Shown piece after piece: positions 1-11,400 of a stretch of DNA of 64,000 nt. Under the pieces are notes generated by a model. The model saw nothing but the letters and a program-made list of their open reading frames with translations, was not told where the DNA came from and searched no databases. Positions within the stretch are counted from its first letter, which is position 1. Every line of letters begins with the position of its first letter. The position numbers and the translations under genes were made by a program. Source of the stretch: Pegea sp. RAD2-039 (taxonomy: Eukaryota; Chordata; Thaliacea; Salpida; Salpidae); the NCBI GenBank assembly GCA_034620365.1, contig JAQGEQ010000054.1, positions 62,001 to 126,000 of the forward strand, given 5' to 3'.

Positions 1-1841
1 AGAGACATTTTAATTTTGTCGGGGAAAATGGACTTAAACTTTTATAAAGCTGAATTATAACGTGCTAAATAAGATACATCTACTGTTGGATGTTCTAAAG
101 ATTTTTCAAATTTTTTATTAAAGAATTTTTGTAAAGATTTTATTGTCTTTGTAAGAAATATATGAGCATTCATGTTTAGCTTTAATTCACACCAGTATTG
201 TCCAAGTTTGAAATCCTATTTTTCATTTATTTTTCCCAAAATTTTTTCACTCACTACTGCTAAACTATATAAGTCCTTGTTTCCATTTTAGTGGATTTCC
301 ACATGATACTATTTGGAGCACTTCTGAAGCTTATCTTGCCATCATATCTAAAAAATATTATCATTAACTTTGCAGTTAAATGATAGAATTAATAGAAATC
401 TTTTCAAATAGTCAGTTGTTTGCAACAAATTCTCTTATTCTGTAAATTAGTTCCCATAAAGTCTACTTTTTTTCCATAAACTAATTAGTTGTAAGAAGTT
501 ATTTGAATTTCTTACAATTAAGAATTTGTAAGAAACTAAAGAAGCCCTTAGTTTAAAAAATTGAATATTTAACTTTCTTCAAACTCCGAAAATATTTTGT
601 TTCTGTAATGATAACTCTTATTTTACCAAGTATCAATAACTATCCTACTGCTTGGCTATATTTTAACACAAGCTAGATTTTATATCAGATTTCATCAGGC
701 TATAATGTTATAAAAAGCTTTAAGGATTCAACCAAAAAATGATTATAAAAACTTTTAAAATAGTTTAAATAGATGTTATATGTGAGAATGTGTGTTAGCG
801 AGAGGTGCTCTTTTCAGGTACCATCCTTCGCATTTATTGAAATAAATAAATATCAGTCTCAAGAACACCTATATATCTAGATTGTGCCAGATTTTAGAAT
901 TTTCTAAATCTTTTTATCAAAACTAACTGATGAGTTAACATTCACCTTTTGTTAAGCAAAGCTACAATTATTATCATACAAATGCCGAAGAGAAATTTAA
1001 AAGTAACTTTTAAATTTAAAAAGTCAAATAATTGAAATGTATCTTAGATTTTGATGGCATTTAAAAAGAAATTTCGACCCAAGGCTGAAAGTTTATTACC
1101 TTTGCCTTACATTTGTATAATTTTCGTAATCACTTTATTGTACTTAAATTATTTATTTCAGTGTAAACGATAGTTTAATTGAAAGAAAATTACTAAATTA
1201 TCGACTAAATAAGTACTTGTAAGTCGCTCACAACTAAATCTTCTTAGAGGATTTATATGATGGATTCAACAAATATTAACTAAAAAATTGTGCTAACTTC
1301 AATTAATTTCATTTAAATACAAACTTGTAAGATTTTGTTGTATTTGAAAATAACTAAAGTTTAAATAATTGTTCAAAAACTTTATCTCAAAAAATCTCTA
1401 CATCTAGTTTCTAGTGATATTTTAATGTTTATCGTGATTATAGGTGATGATCGCCACAAAACGTCATTTTGAGAAAATTTAGGGAAGTTTTGTTTTGCAA
1501 AACTAGTTTAAGAACCTGTTTGAGAGGTTACTAAAAGAAAGTTAATAAATTTTTATGTTTAAAACTAAACTTTGTAAATACAAATAAGTAAAATCAGAGT
1601 TGGGTTTGAACTTTTTCTTCATTAACTAAATATTCCATTAGATTCTGTATTCAAAATTTCAACTACTGAGCTTACTGAACATTTCAGCTATCTTAAAGAT
1701 TTAATATTAACAAAATTATAACCCAGTTTCTTTCCTTAAATCTTCTAAATTGAAACTCTTCAATACCCTAAAAGACATGTTTATGAGTAACTATTATATT
1801 GAAACTGAATCCACTAAAACTATAAACAATTTTATTTGTAT
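1..1841. other. AT-rich intergenic DNA downstream of TRAPPC1
   Basis: No coding exon, RNA gene or long repeat is visible here apart from a short SINE 3' tail at 781-852. All open frames are short and look random. The DNA is the 3' flank of the minus-strand TRAPPC1 gene, whose stop codon lies at 1842-1844. Confidence 0.6.
781..852 (+). repeat. SINE 3' tail fragment (copy 1)
   Basis: This block carries gagaatgtgtgttagcgaga, then ggtgctcttttcaggtacca and tccttcgcatttattg, ending in an AAATA-type simple tail. The reverse complement of the same block occurs at 6557-6614 attached to a tRNA-like head, and shorter pieces occur near 32.3, 32.5 and 60.9 kb. It is therefore the conserved 3' end of a dispersed short retroelement, here without a recognisable head. 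Confidence 0.7.
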
Positions 1842-2617
1842 TTAACGTTGAGAGAAAAAAGGTAAAGTTGTTACCAGCTCATCTAGTTTAGACAAAAATA
1901 GTTCACTATCGATGGAATTACTGAGGTCTACTAAAGGATTTCGGACAGCATAACTGACATAAACCTGTAGATAAACATCATAATAAATAAAAAATAGAAT
2001 TTAGATTTTAGATTTTTTAAACTCACTGTGCTGTATATTCTCTTCAAAGATTCAGTTATACTACCGACAGTAACATCAGTCGTCATCAAAAAGTGAAGAC
2101 CTGTTGGTGTTTCATAAAAATGTAGTTTGTATTTGTTGGTAGAGTAGCTGCCAGCAAACTTGAACCCATTTTTTCTGCAAAATTCAGCAATTAGCAAATC
2201 GAGATCTCAATTAAATTTGATAAAATTACAGAAAGATATGAAAAAGGGAATTTAGTTTAGCAAAAATTTTGTAAGAATCTTTTTGTAGTAAAAATTAATT
2301 CTAGTAATCAAAGTTTTTAGAAAGCTTTAAAAATCTAAAATGTCTGCTTGCTTATGAAGAATTATATTAAACACTGTTTAAAAAAAAAAGATAAGAAAAC
2401 CAGGAGTGAATTTGGATGAAAACTGAAGAATTAGGAAATTAACAAACCCGTCGACGGGTGACATCGTATCCATAAAAGTCTTTATAGTATGAACCATTCC
2501 AAATAATAACTTCTCTTCTTCCTGCTCAGTTAGTGAAGACGATTTCGGTCTTTTCCACTCTCTATTTAACAAACATCTTCCAGTACGATCAAAAATATGA
2601 AATGAATAAACCGTCAT
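1842..2617 (-). CDS. TRAPPC1: TRAPPC1 (Bet5), TRAPP complex subunit 1
   Basis: Core longin-fold subunit of the TRAPP complexes, which act as Rab1/Ypt1 exchange factors and tethers in ER-Golgi traffic. Three exons join in frame: 2617-2448, 2174-2027 and 1964-1842, giving 146 residues against about 145 in human. Recognisable family stretches are the N-terminal MTVYSFHIFDRTG, the central YKLHFYETPTG and the C-terminal VRNPL and LPFFS. Introns are 273 and 62 bases; the donor of the first is the weak GTTTGT. The start codon lies 32 bases beyond the NEDD8 stop and directly follows a pyrimidine-rich tract ending in AAG, which suggests that the message is released from a polycistronic precursor by trans-splicing (inference). 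Identity is firm; the exon junctions are my reading. Confidence 0.93.
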
Positions 2618-2649
2618 CTTATAAACACAAAAAAAGATTTTTAAAGAAG
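2618..2649 (-). promoter_or_regulatory. Candidate trans-splice acceptor between NEDD8 and TRAPPC1
   Basis: Read on the minus strand, the 32 bases between the NEDD8 stop and the TRAPPC1 start contain a run of seven T residues, then GTGTTTATAAG directly before ATG. There is no room for a separate promoter and poly(A) site. This is what an operon junction with a spliced-leader acceptor looks like, but an AAG acceptor is weaker than CAG or TAG. Confidence 0.4.
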
Positions 2650-2910
<261 letters not shown>

Positions 2911-2933
2911 TCACTTATGATTCAACACAAGTC

Positions 2934-2954
2934 CTGAAATAAAAATTGAAATGT
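2934..2954 (-). promoter_or_regulatory. Candidate trans-splice (or 39-base intron) acceptor upstream of NEDD8
   Basis: On the minus strand this is ATTTCAATTTTTATTTCAG, a strong pyrimidine tract with CAG at 2936-2934. It lies directly after the upstream gene's TAA and 50 bases before the NEDD8 start. It is either the acceptor for a spliced leader on the NEDD8 message, or the 3' end of an unusually short 39-base intron (2972-2934) that would change the upstream protein's last residues. Confidence 0.5.
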
Positions 2955-3230
2955 TTATTTAAAAAAACAAACTTGAGAAACTCTTTTGTCGTCTTTTGTA
3001 CAAGCTGGTGTTGGAGATGGTATCAAATGAAGTAAGGAACCATTAGTAATATTATAACAAGCTAAAGTCTGATTACTTATTAAAACTTTACTGCCATAAA
3101 ATAATCTCTGTAAAGGTGGTGGAAGACCTTCAAGGTCATACAACTGCTCTTTTAAGAAACCTACTTCTTTTCGCTCATCAGTCGAAACTACAAACTCTCT
3201 GCCATCTTGTGTTCTGATTCTAACTAACAT
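2955..3230 (-). CDS. Ubiquitin-like protein without C-terminal Gly-Gly
   Basis: A 91-residue ubiquitin-fold protein. The start MLVRIRTQDGREFVV, the central LEGLPPPLQRLFYGSKVL and the late NGSLLHLI align by eye to NEDD8/ubiquitin strands and to the LPP(P)xQRL segment. It has no di-glycine: after the fold it runs into a short polar tail (PSPTPACTKDD), so it cannot be conjugated in the usual way. If a 39-base intron at 2972-2934 is removed, the tail ends SQDLC with a stop at 2924-2922 and the protein has 89 residues. A good possible acceptor (ACTGACTCAG) lies about 50 bases upstream of the start. It may be a tandem, diverged copy of NEDD8, or a separate UBL family; I do not recognise a named orthologue. 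Confidence 0.75.
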   Translation of the reverse strand: MLVRIRTQDGREFVVSTDERKEVGFLKEQLYDLEGLPPPLQRLFYGSKVLISNQTLACYNITNGSLLHLIPSPTPACTKDDKRVSQVCFFK

Positions 3231-3776
3231 AATTTGGTTTGTTGGATTACTTTACAATCAACTTTGTATGGGGTTGCCTGAGTCAGTAAAAAGATTAAAT
3301 TATTTGAAAATATTTCAAAGTAATAAATAAGTCAGAATAATCAGAAAATTATTAGAAAAACCCTTAAGAAATATAAAGAAAAAATACAAAGAGCCTGTTT
3401 TGAAGTTGAAATGAAATATTTTGTAGCTTAATATAAGAATCAAATTTGACAATAAAAATAATAATAAATAAAAATAAGGCTTAGACAATAAACAGAAAAA
3501 TACAATATTTCTTGAGTATAAAAATATGTTGACAAAAACATATAATCAATAATTATCAAAATAAGTACAATAAAGTAGAAATGCAATGAAAATGGCTAAA
3601 AAGAATTTAAATTGTGAAAAAACAACAAAAATATAATTTTAAAATCAAATTATTTTAATTATTTAATAGAGACAGTAAAAAGCTATAACCACCAGCATAA
3701 GGTTGCTTATATATTAAAACTTATCTATATTTTATCATATTTCAATGATATTTAACATGTAGTTGACATCTATAGA

Positions 3777-5198
3777 TCATTTGTTCAACCATTTTCTGAT
3801 AAGCTTAATTTCTTTTTGTTGAGCTTCTTTTACTGAATTAGGATTGTCAGAATGTACATGGCGCAAATCTAAGTGATGGGCAGCACCCCACATTAAAACA
3901 GCTTCAATTGATTCAAATGTTGAAGTTAATATCCCTCCTACATGCCAAGGGTCCAACAGTCCATTCAAAAACATAATATTACTTGCATACTTTAAATTAT
4001 CGCCTCCATAATTAATAACTTCCCAATAAGGCCGTATTGTGGTTCCATATTTAGTAATGCAATCTTTTGAAAACTTAGACAGGTTCCAGTTAGATAATGG
4101 GAACATATCAGTGACACCATTACTACAAAAAGGTTGTACCATTTCAGTACAAGTCATATAATCCCATAGTGAAGAATCAATTGTTGAATCAATATTATTA
4201 ATATTAAAACATTTAATTTTACCAGTAGAGTTTTGAAACACACTGACAGCATCAAACATAGCTTTTAACAGCTCAAAACCCTCTAAATTTGGATTACTAA
4301 CTTGTTTACAAGTTTCATTTAAAGGCCAAGCTGGTAAAGGCATTAAAAATGTGGAAGGTTGTGGATAGTTAACCATTGCAAGCTCCTCAAAAGTACCTTT
4401 AATCCAATCAATTAATTGTGAAGAGCTTTTTAAAGTGCTACAAACATGAAATAAATTGGATAACTTTTTCATACCATCAGTTATCTCATCAAATTGTTTA
4501 AACAGTCGCCATGATTTTTTAATGTTTCTTACACAATTTTCACCATGATAAGGAACTTTTAAAAAGTCTTTAGTAACTACTTGATCATAACTTGAACAGT
4601 TTACCTGACCATAAAAATAGTTTATAGGTGCAGATGAAGCTATTCCACCAGTAACAATATGTGGATATTTGATTCTTAACCAAGCAGTCAACATTCCTCC
4701 ATAAGAACCTCCAAAACTTATTATCTTTAAAGAAGAATTTCTTTTCTCTTCAACTTCTTGCTTAAGTTTAGATAATATAATAACAAAATCAGCTAAAGCT
4801 TGCTCAGAAGTAAGTTTTGAATATTTTGATTTTGTTTTTGTAGATGGTTTTATTTTACCAAAAGGTAATGACTTGCCAAAATATCTATGTTCAGCAAATA
4901 AAACTTTAGCCTTAAATATTGGTGCAATATCCCAAATAAAACCAGTATTATTAATAAATGTTTCAATATTACCTTCATTACCAGAGTAGAAAAATACTGG
5001 CCCAGTTTCCCTGTCCCAATACTGATCAGAAACAAAGTATCTTTGAGCAAACATTTGATCATCAGTAGGATCATAATGATCTAGTCTTTGATTGAAGAAA
5101 AATTCTTTAGGATATATATAGTCATCATTTTTTTTAATTTCTATGGCATTTGCAGCAAATATAAAATAAAAATTAATTGTCCAAATTAAAAGCTTCAT
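3777..5198 (-). CDS. Peptidase family S28, DPP7-like (dipeptidyl peptidase 2 / Pro-X carboxypeptidase type)
   Basis: Lysosomal or secreted serine peptidase that cleaves after proline. The frame opens at 5279, but I prefer the Met at 5198 (473 residues): it gives a clean signal peptide (MKLLIWTINFYFIFAANA), and a good acceptor, TTTTTATTAG, lies one base before it. Family marks are FNQRLDHYDP near the mature N-terminus, FYSGNEGN, FAEHRYFGKSLPFG, the nucleophile motif GGSYGG (Ser about 165), NGLLDPW (Asp about 416) and AAHHLDLRH (His about 441), so all three catalytic residues are present. The TDMFP and GGDNLKYASN stretches look closer to DPP7 than to PRCP. Several NxS/T sites fit a glycoprotein. 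It has no intron, unlike most genes here. It lies 546 bases upstream of the UBL-NEDD8-TRAPPC1 cluster on the same strand and is probably transcribed separately. Confidence 0.88.
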   Translation of the reverse strand: MKLLIWTINFYFIFAANAIEIKKNDDYIYPKEFFFNQRLDHYDPTDDQMFAQRYFVSDQYWDRETGPVFFYSGNEGNIETFINNTGFIWDIAPIFKAKVLFAEHRYFGKSLPFGKIKPSTKTKSKYSKLTSEQALADFVIILSKLKQEVEEKRNSSLKIISFGGSYGGMLTAWLRIKYPHIVTGGIASSAPINYFYGQVNCSSYDQVVTKDFLKVPYHGENCVRNIKKSWRLFKQFDEITDGMKKLSNLFHVCSTLKSSSQLIDWIKGTFEELAMVNYPQPSTFLMPLPAWPLNETCKQVSNPNLEGFELLKAMFDAVSVFQNSTGKIKCFNINNIDSTIDSSLWDYMTCTEMVQPFCSNGVTDMFPLSNWNLSKFSKDCITKYGTTIRPYWEVINYGGDNLKYASNIMFLNGLLDPWHVGGILTSTFESIEAVLMWGAAHHLDLRHVHSDNPNSVKEAQQKEIKLIRKWLNK

Positions 5199-5279
5199 TC
5201 TAATAAAAACTAAAATATACCTTTTTAAAGTATTGAAAAATAAAAAGTAAATTATAAAATATAAAAATTTTACTGACAT

Positions 5280-6549
5280 GAATGAAAATGAAATAGAAGT
5301 TTAAATTTGGATGAAAGAATTTATCAATCATTAAATTGATCAAGAAATTATCTAAATTGTAATTTGATAAGTTATAAATAGAAGTATTTTTTTATAGATA
5401 CAAATTATTTAAACTAATTGCTGCAACATGCAACAAAAAAATGACAATATTTTTTAAAATAATCTAAAATAATTTTAATTAATAGTTTTAGTAGATAAAT
5501 TGTTTAAAGCTTTTATGAAATATAAAAAAATAAATTCTTATATGGATATATTCCATAAATTTTAATGTGACTATTACATAACAAAAATATTCTTTTTGAT
5601 AAAAGTATTTACAACAAATAATTTAAAATATTAACAAAAGCTTTTATTGAAATAAAAAAATAACTAAATTTCAAGAATCGTTTTTTTTAATTAAAATTAA
5701 ATAAAAAGAATAAAGTAAAGTTTTATAATTAACTGTAAGAAAATAACAAAAAAAAAAGATATATAAAAACTAAGTTTATGACATTATAAGTAAAACCTAC
5801 AAAAAGCTATTTTAATAAATGGTCAAACGAACTAAAAATAAAAAGCTAAAAATGTTTCTGTTAATTAATTAGTTATCTGGAGAAATAAAATCATGTAAAA
5901 TATTGAATTAGAAAAAATGACAAATTTTTTATTCTTATTCTAGTTAATAATTAATAATGACTAAAACAAAATTTAAAAAAAATTTTAAGATAAGGTATAC
6001 TCAAAAGAAGTAAAAAATCTTTTAACCAATTCTAAAGTTTAGGAGAAAAAATTTGGAAAAAATTAACGTATTATTAAAATATTCTATAAAAGTTAAACTA
6101 AAATCCACTTAAAATTTCAAATTTTTATTTTACATTACAAAATTGTAAAACTGAACTTTTCAGCAATATAAAGGATTTTTTTTTATTAAATAATGAAAGT
6201 CTAGATTATATATTGATTATAATAAATTTATTAGCTTTTAATTTTAATAGCAAACTTTTTACTTAAGTAAATTTTTTTTTACAAAATTGATGTAGACAGT
6301 TTTTGCAAATGCTCTATAATTACAGAAGAAACGTCCAGATAAGTGTCTATTTGTTGGAGGTTAAAATAAAATATTAGAATTGGTATTTGTGAAAGTCATT
6401 TGCAGGTGTTTTCATTTTTATAATTTTTGTTTAAAGCTATTTGAGTTAATCGGTAATCATGCTAACATCAATAATTTATTAAAACAGATTTAAAGAAACA
6501 TATCAATTTTTGTATTCATAATTTATGTTTTTTTGTTTGTTTTCTTTTT
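5280..6549. other. AT-rich spacer
   Basis: Very AT-rich DNA with many A and T runs. I see no exon, RNA gene or repeat unit. It must contain the promoter of the minus-strand S28 peptidase gene at its left end, but no distinctive element can be named. Confidence 0.5.
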
Positions 6550-6740
6550 ATATATATAAATGCGAAGGAGGGTGCCTAAAGAGAGCACATCTCACTAACA
6601 CACATTCTCAGGAGTTTTTCATGGTTTTTTTTTTTCTCAGGAGTTTTATATGTCTCCACCTGGGGTCGAATCCGGTACTTCCTAGCTAGATGTACCTTGT
6701 AGCTAGGTGTAGTAACCGCTTCGCCACCAAGCAGGACAAC
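6550..6740 (-). repeat. tRNA-derived SINE (head plus conserved 3' tail)
   Basis: Read on the minus strand, the element starts near 6740 with GTCCTGCTTGGTGGCGAAGC. TGGCGAAGCGG fits the RNA polymerase III A box of tRNA genes, and about 45 bases later GGATTCGACCC fits the B box, the usual tRNA spacing. After an A-rich stretch, the element continues into the tail block at 6614-6557, which is repeated at 781-852, near 32.3 and 32.5 kb and at 60911-60960. The T-arm stem is imperfect and the anticodon loop lacks the usual U33, so it is not a functional tRNA gene. Confidence 0.75.
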
Positions 6741-8448
6741 CTATGTTTTACCTATGTCTAAACAGCGTATCTATTATTTCTGTATTAATCTTAAATTGTT
6801 ATACCTAAGACCTTCCAATTTTCTCTTTGCTCGTAAAATTCGGATTTTGTTCGCTATAAGAGCTCTTGAATTTGAAACTCGCAGCCACGCGTTGAGGAAA
6901 TAAATAAGAAACTTTTATATTATACTTTAGTCGAGTAAAAATTTGTCTTATCGAAAAATATTACGCCTTGTGGTCAAAGGTGCTCTGCATCTTTTTTGCT
7001 AAATTCAGCAAAGCTCATTCCTTAATCTTATGCTGACATAACAGTAAAACGTTAGAATCTACTATAACTGAATCAAAACGCTACGTACCAAGTACTTAGC
7101 ATACATTGATATAATAATAGAATAATGGCCTGCTTCGGTCAAGAACAGCAATGCTGGTGCTCAAGCTGTTGTTAAAACAAAGGAAAACACAGTGAAATGC
7201 AAAAGAAAAAGCCTTTTAAAGTTTCTTTCTCTTCTTTAAAGCTAGTTTTTTTTCTCTCTCCTTCAGTTGTTTGCGAAGTAGAGAGCGTTAATAGAAGCAA
7301 TCTGCTACAATATTTTCCTAATTGTTGGTTTTGATGTTAAGCGATTTCATATCGCGCTTGTAAGTATCTTTAAAGCAAAGAAAATGATGATATTGTGTTT
7401 GCCCTTTGATGGCTCTCCAAACAACAGATCCTTTGAGATCCGTCCTTTATTTTTTATATTATTAACTTCTAACAGCATGAAATTGTACCCAAAGGCCCCT
7501 TCTACCCAAAGACCCTTGTACTCAAAGACCCTTGTACCCAAAGATCCTTGTACCCAAAGATCCTTGTACCCAAAGACCCTTTGTACTCAATGACCATTAG
7601 ACTCATTATACCTCTTAAGACCCCTTTTAGCCAAAGACTCTTGTACCCAAAGAAAGAGTTAAAAGATCTGTTGTTGCAATTTAAACTGTAAAGCAATCAA
7701 TGTGTAGCTAAAATACATTTGAATCATTTAAATGTTAAATTAAACATTAATTGTAGAATTATATAGAAAGGTATTTAATATTTCAAATTGCTTTTAATTT
7801 TTGTTTTAATTTGCAATTTTAATTTTACTTTTACAATTAGTTTCAAATAACAAAGTAAGCGATTTATATCTAATTAACTGGATAATTTGAATATCTATTC
7901 TTTTTATATAATTTTGATCCATATTTTGATTAGATTTAATAAAATATATTAGTTGGCCCGTTTTTGTGATAATGTGGTAATAAATTGTGCTTTTTTACGT
8001 TTAAACGATAAAAATTTTACCTAAGTATATTTCTAATTTTTTTAAAGAGTCAGTGTTTCAGATAGATTAAAGATAATTTCTTGATGTTCTTGTAATAGAT
8101 CTAATTTGGTTAATTTTACTATAAGCTAAACTTAATTTGAAATTTTTTTATTATATTTGAATTAAATAAACTTTATAACATTATATCTTAGATTTTGTGA
8201 GAATAAAATATATATATATATATATATTTTTAATAAATATATTTTTGCTTTTTATTTTTTGCAACACTAAGTAGCTAGGTAATTTTGATAATTTTTAAAC
8301 GTAAGATTAAATTCCATTGATTGATTATGACGTAACAATCTTCAACAATTAATCTATTTACACCGCACAAGTTTTACCGAAAATCTCTTTTAAACTTCCT
8401 AGAGTACGCATCGAATCTTTTACGCTCAAAAAAACTTTATTTTTTACA
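6741..8448. other. Spacer upstream of the 68-exon gene
   Basis: Noncoding DNA holding the 16-base tandem repeat at 7488-7655 and a TA microsatellite at 8209-8228. The last few hundred bases should include the promoter and 5' leader of the large plus-strand gene, but no TATA box or other landmark can be picked out against the AT-rich background. Confidence 0.5.
7488..7655 (+). repeat. 16-base tandem repeat
   Basis: About eight variants of the unit gatccttgtacccaaa, alternating with gacccttgtacccaaa. The central copies are almost exact and the outer ones decay to both sides. Open frames running through it on both strands are by-products of the repeat. Confidence 0.75.
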
Positions 8449-11400
8449 ATGTCTGATATTAATAATTATCACGGACAAAGTTTAAATGAAATGGAAACCA
8501 ATAAGGCGTAAGTATACAATATTTTAAACATTTTTTTAGACAACGAAGTACTGAAACTTTTTAAAAAGTTTTTACCGATGCTTAGTCCATCTAAACGGTA
8601 TTATTTTATACTGATTGATTAAATATAGTCATAAAACTTGTTTAGTTACAAGATAGCTGTTTACTCAAACTGTTTATATAAACAATTGTTTGTTTATTGT
8701 TTTAATAAAATTTTATCTGAACTTAGACGATAGGCAATACCTTAAAACAGTTTTAACTAAGTTTTAACTTTGAAAACATTTCATTTGTAAGTAATAGTTG
8801 CATATATGTTTAATTAGGGAAAATGTATTGTTTCTTTATAAGTTGTTTACTTTTTTATCTAAAATAAACAAAAATAAGTCTAGACTTAAAAGTTCGGAAA
8901 AAATCTTGTACTTTTGGCGCAAAACTGTATTCGACCAAAATAAGACTAAAATTTTATGTTCATGCTTGACTGAGCACTAACTTAATAATACCAGTAGCTA
9001 GTCAATAAAAAACAGTTGGTTGCTAATGCTGCCTATCAACAACCATTATTTTGACAATAGCCATTGTTAACTTACTTAAAGTTATGATAAACTTATGATA
9101 AAGGGTTTTAACTCTTAAATAAAAGTAAAAGCTTTCAAAAAAAGTTAAAAAAAAGAAATATTTAAATAAAATAGATAAAATCCAAAAACTTAAAAGCAAC
9201 TACATGATAGATGCCTCGAATCAAACATTGTATGAGGCTAATTGAATATTTTCTTTCACATTTATCTACTATCTGTAACAACAAAATAGAAAATGATTCT
9301 AAAGACAGCCTGACTGTTAAAACCAATCAAACAATAGAAGATAAAGATGTTTAAACATTAAATATAAATACTTGCTAATGTATTAGCGTTAAAATCGACT
9401 AAATACAGGCAACGACTTTATAATAAAAAATAAATTACAATAAAAAAAATGATCTTGCTTTGAAAAACTTTTTTATAAACATTATTGGATCTATTATTGA
9501 AAATAATTTGCTTGAAATATTTTTTATTCGCTTTAGAGCTGAACAAATGATGGATAACGACATTTTGGTGAAAACTATTAACGAACTGGTTGATTTGGCT
9601 AAAACTAAGAAATCTAATGACGAAAAGTTTGGTTTCGGACAAGTTAGATCTGGTAAGGCTTTATCACACCCATAACACTAACATTCACTGAAAAATAAAC
9701 TCAGATGATATCCTCTACCTACTAATCGAAGCTGGTGACGAGACAGAAGAGAGTATCCAGAAGTTTAGTGCTCGAAATAAGGTAGATAAGTTAGATATAT
9801 CGGTCATTTGATTCAATTTGCTCGAACAGGTCGATGAAAGCATCTTTGACGCGATGCCCTTAGATACTTTGCATCTACTGAGTCTTAAACCCGCCGCAGA
9901 ATGGCATGGCGATGGTAAGTACATGTTTGTGTCTTATTAGATGTTGCTGATTTCCTTTTAATCTCAGAAAAACGTCGCGCGTCGATGCTTCTCGCAGAAT
10001 CCTTAAGAGTTCGATCTATGAGTCTTTCTGAGTGAGATCACTTAGTTTTAATGTCGAATGGATCACTTATTTACATGTTTACAGTAAACTTCCTAAAGAT
10101 TATCAGGACTTCGCCTTATTGGCTGTGAAATTGAAAGAAGGTGTCAAATCGAAGACGAAAGCTCTTCAAACCTTATTAGATAGCGCGGATAGCGACAAGA
10201 AAGCTATCATCGAAGATAGAATCGATGACTTAAGAGAACTCAGCAGTAAGGAAATGTCGACGATCAATTGTTTTGATTTGTTTCAAAATTGTTTAACTTG
10301 TAGATAAGATTGCTGATGCTGTAGCTCAGTTGTCTTCAATAGAATCTGGTGAAGAAGCGTCCAAGAACCCGCTTGGAAGATATTCTCTTGATAAAGGAAA
10401 AAATAACATTAGCAAACGAAGGAATAGTTCTTTTAAAAGTGTCGTCACAGAACTTAGTAAATTATTTTCAACCTTATAAAGCTGTTTTGTGATTACAAAT
10501 GTTTAAAAAACTTCTAATCACAGTCGATGGTATAGACGGTAATTGTGAAGCTGTTTCCGAAAATGAACTTGCTGCTATTGCTGCCAATATTGGTGAAAGT
10601 AAGTTGATGATGATCTTGTTAGGGAGTTTTTTAATCTTTAAACTGATTTTTACTTTCAGGAACTATAAGGAACTCTTTCCAGGAGATAGTTGAATCCTGT
10701 GATTCAACTGAAACTCCTCAAAGTAGTGGTTAGTTATTTTGAAAACTTCAATAATAGTTTAATAGTCGATCTAATTTATATTAGCTATTTTACATAAGCT
10801 TTTTGTAATTACAAATATCTGAACAACTTCTAATCACAGTCGATGGTATAGACGGTAATTGTGAAGCTGTTTCTGAAAATGAACTTGCTGCTATTGCTGC
10901 CAATATTGGTGAAAGTAAGTTAATGATGATCTTGTTAAGGAGTTTTTTAATCTTTAAACTGATTTTTACTTTCAGGAACTATAAGGAACTCTTTCCAGGA
11001 GATAGTTGAAGCCTGTGATTCAACTGAAACTCCCCAAAGTAGTGGTTAGTTATTTTAAAAACTTCAATGACAGTTTAATAGTCGATCTAATTTATATTAG
11101 CTATTTTACATAAGCTTTTTGTAATTACAAATATCTGAACAACTTCTAATCACAGTCGATGGTATAGACGGTAATTGTGAAGCTGTTTCCGAAAATGAAC
11201 TTGCTGCTATTGCTGCCAATATTGGTGAAAGTAAGTTGATGATGATCGTGTTAAGGAGTTTTTTAATCTTTAAACTGATTTTCACTTTCAGGAATTATTA
11301 GGAACTCTTTCCAGGAGATAGTTGAATCCTGTGATTCAACTGAAACTCCTCAAAGTAGTGGTTAGTTATTTTGAAAACTTCAATGACAATTTAATAGTCG

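Noticed and set aside
5199..5279. Upstream start codon (5279) for the S28 peptidase
   Set aside because: The extra 27 residues are Phe/Tyr/Ile-rich and AT-driven, and a good splice acceptor lies one base before the Met at 5198, which begins a typical signal peptide.
6661..6740. A functional tRNA gene
   Set aside because: A and B boxes fit, but the T-arm stem has mismatches, the anticodon loop lacks U33, and the sequence is joined to a dispersed repeat tail, so it is a SINE head.
9418..9642. Minus-strand frame across exon 9537-9652
   Set aside because: It is opposite an exon whose phase fits both neighbours; the antisense peptide has no recognisable feature.
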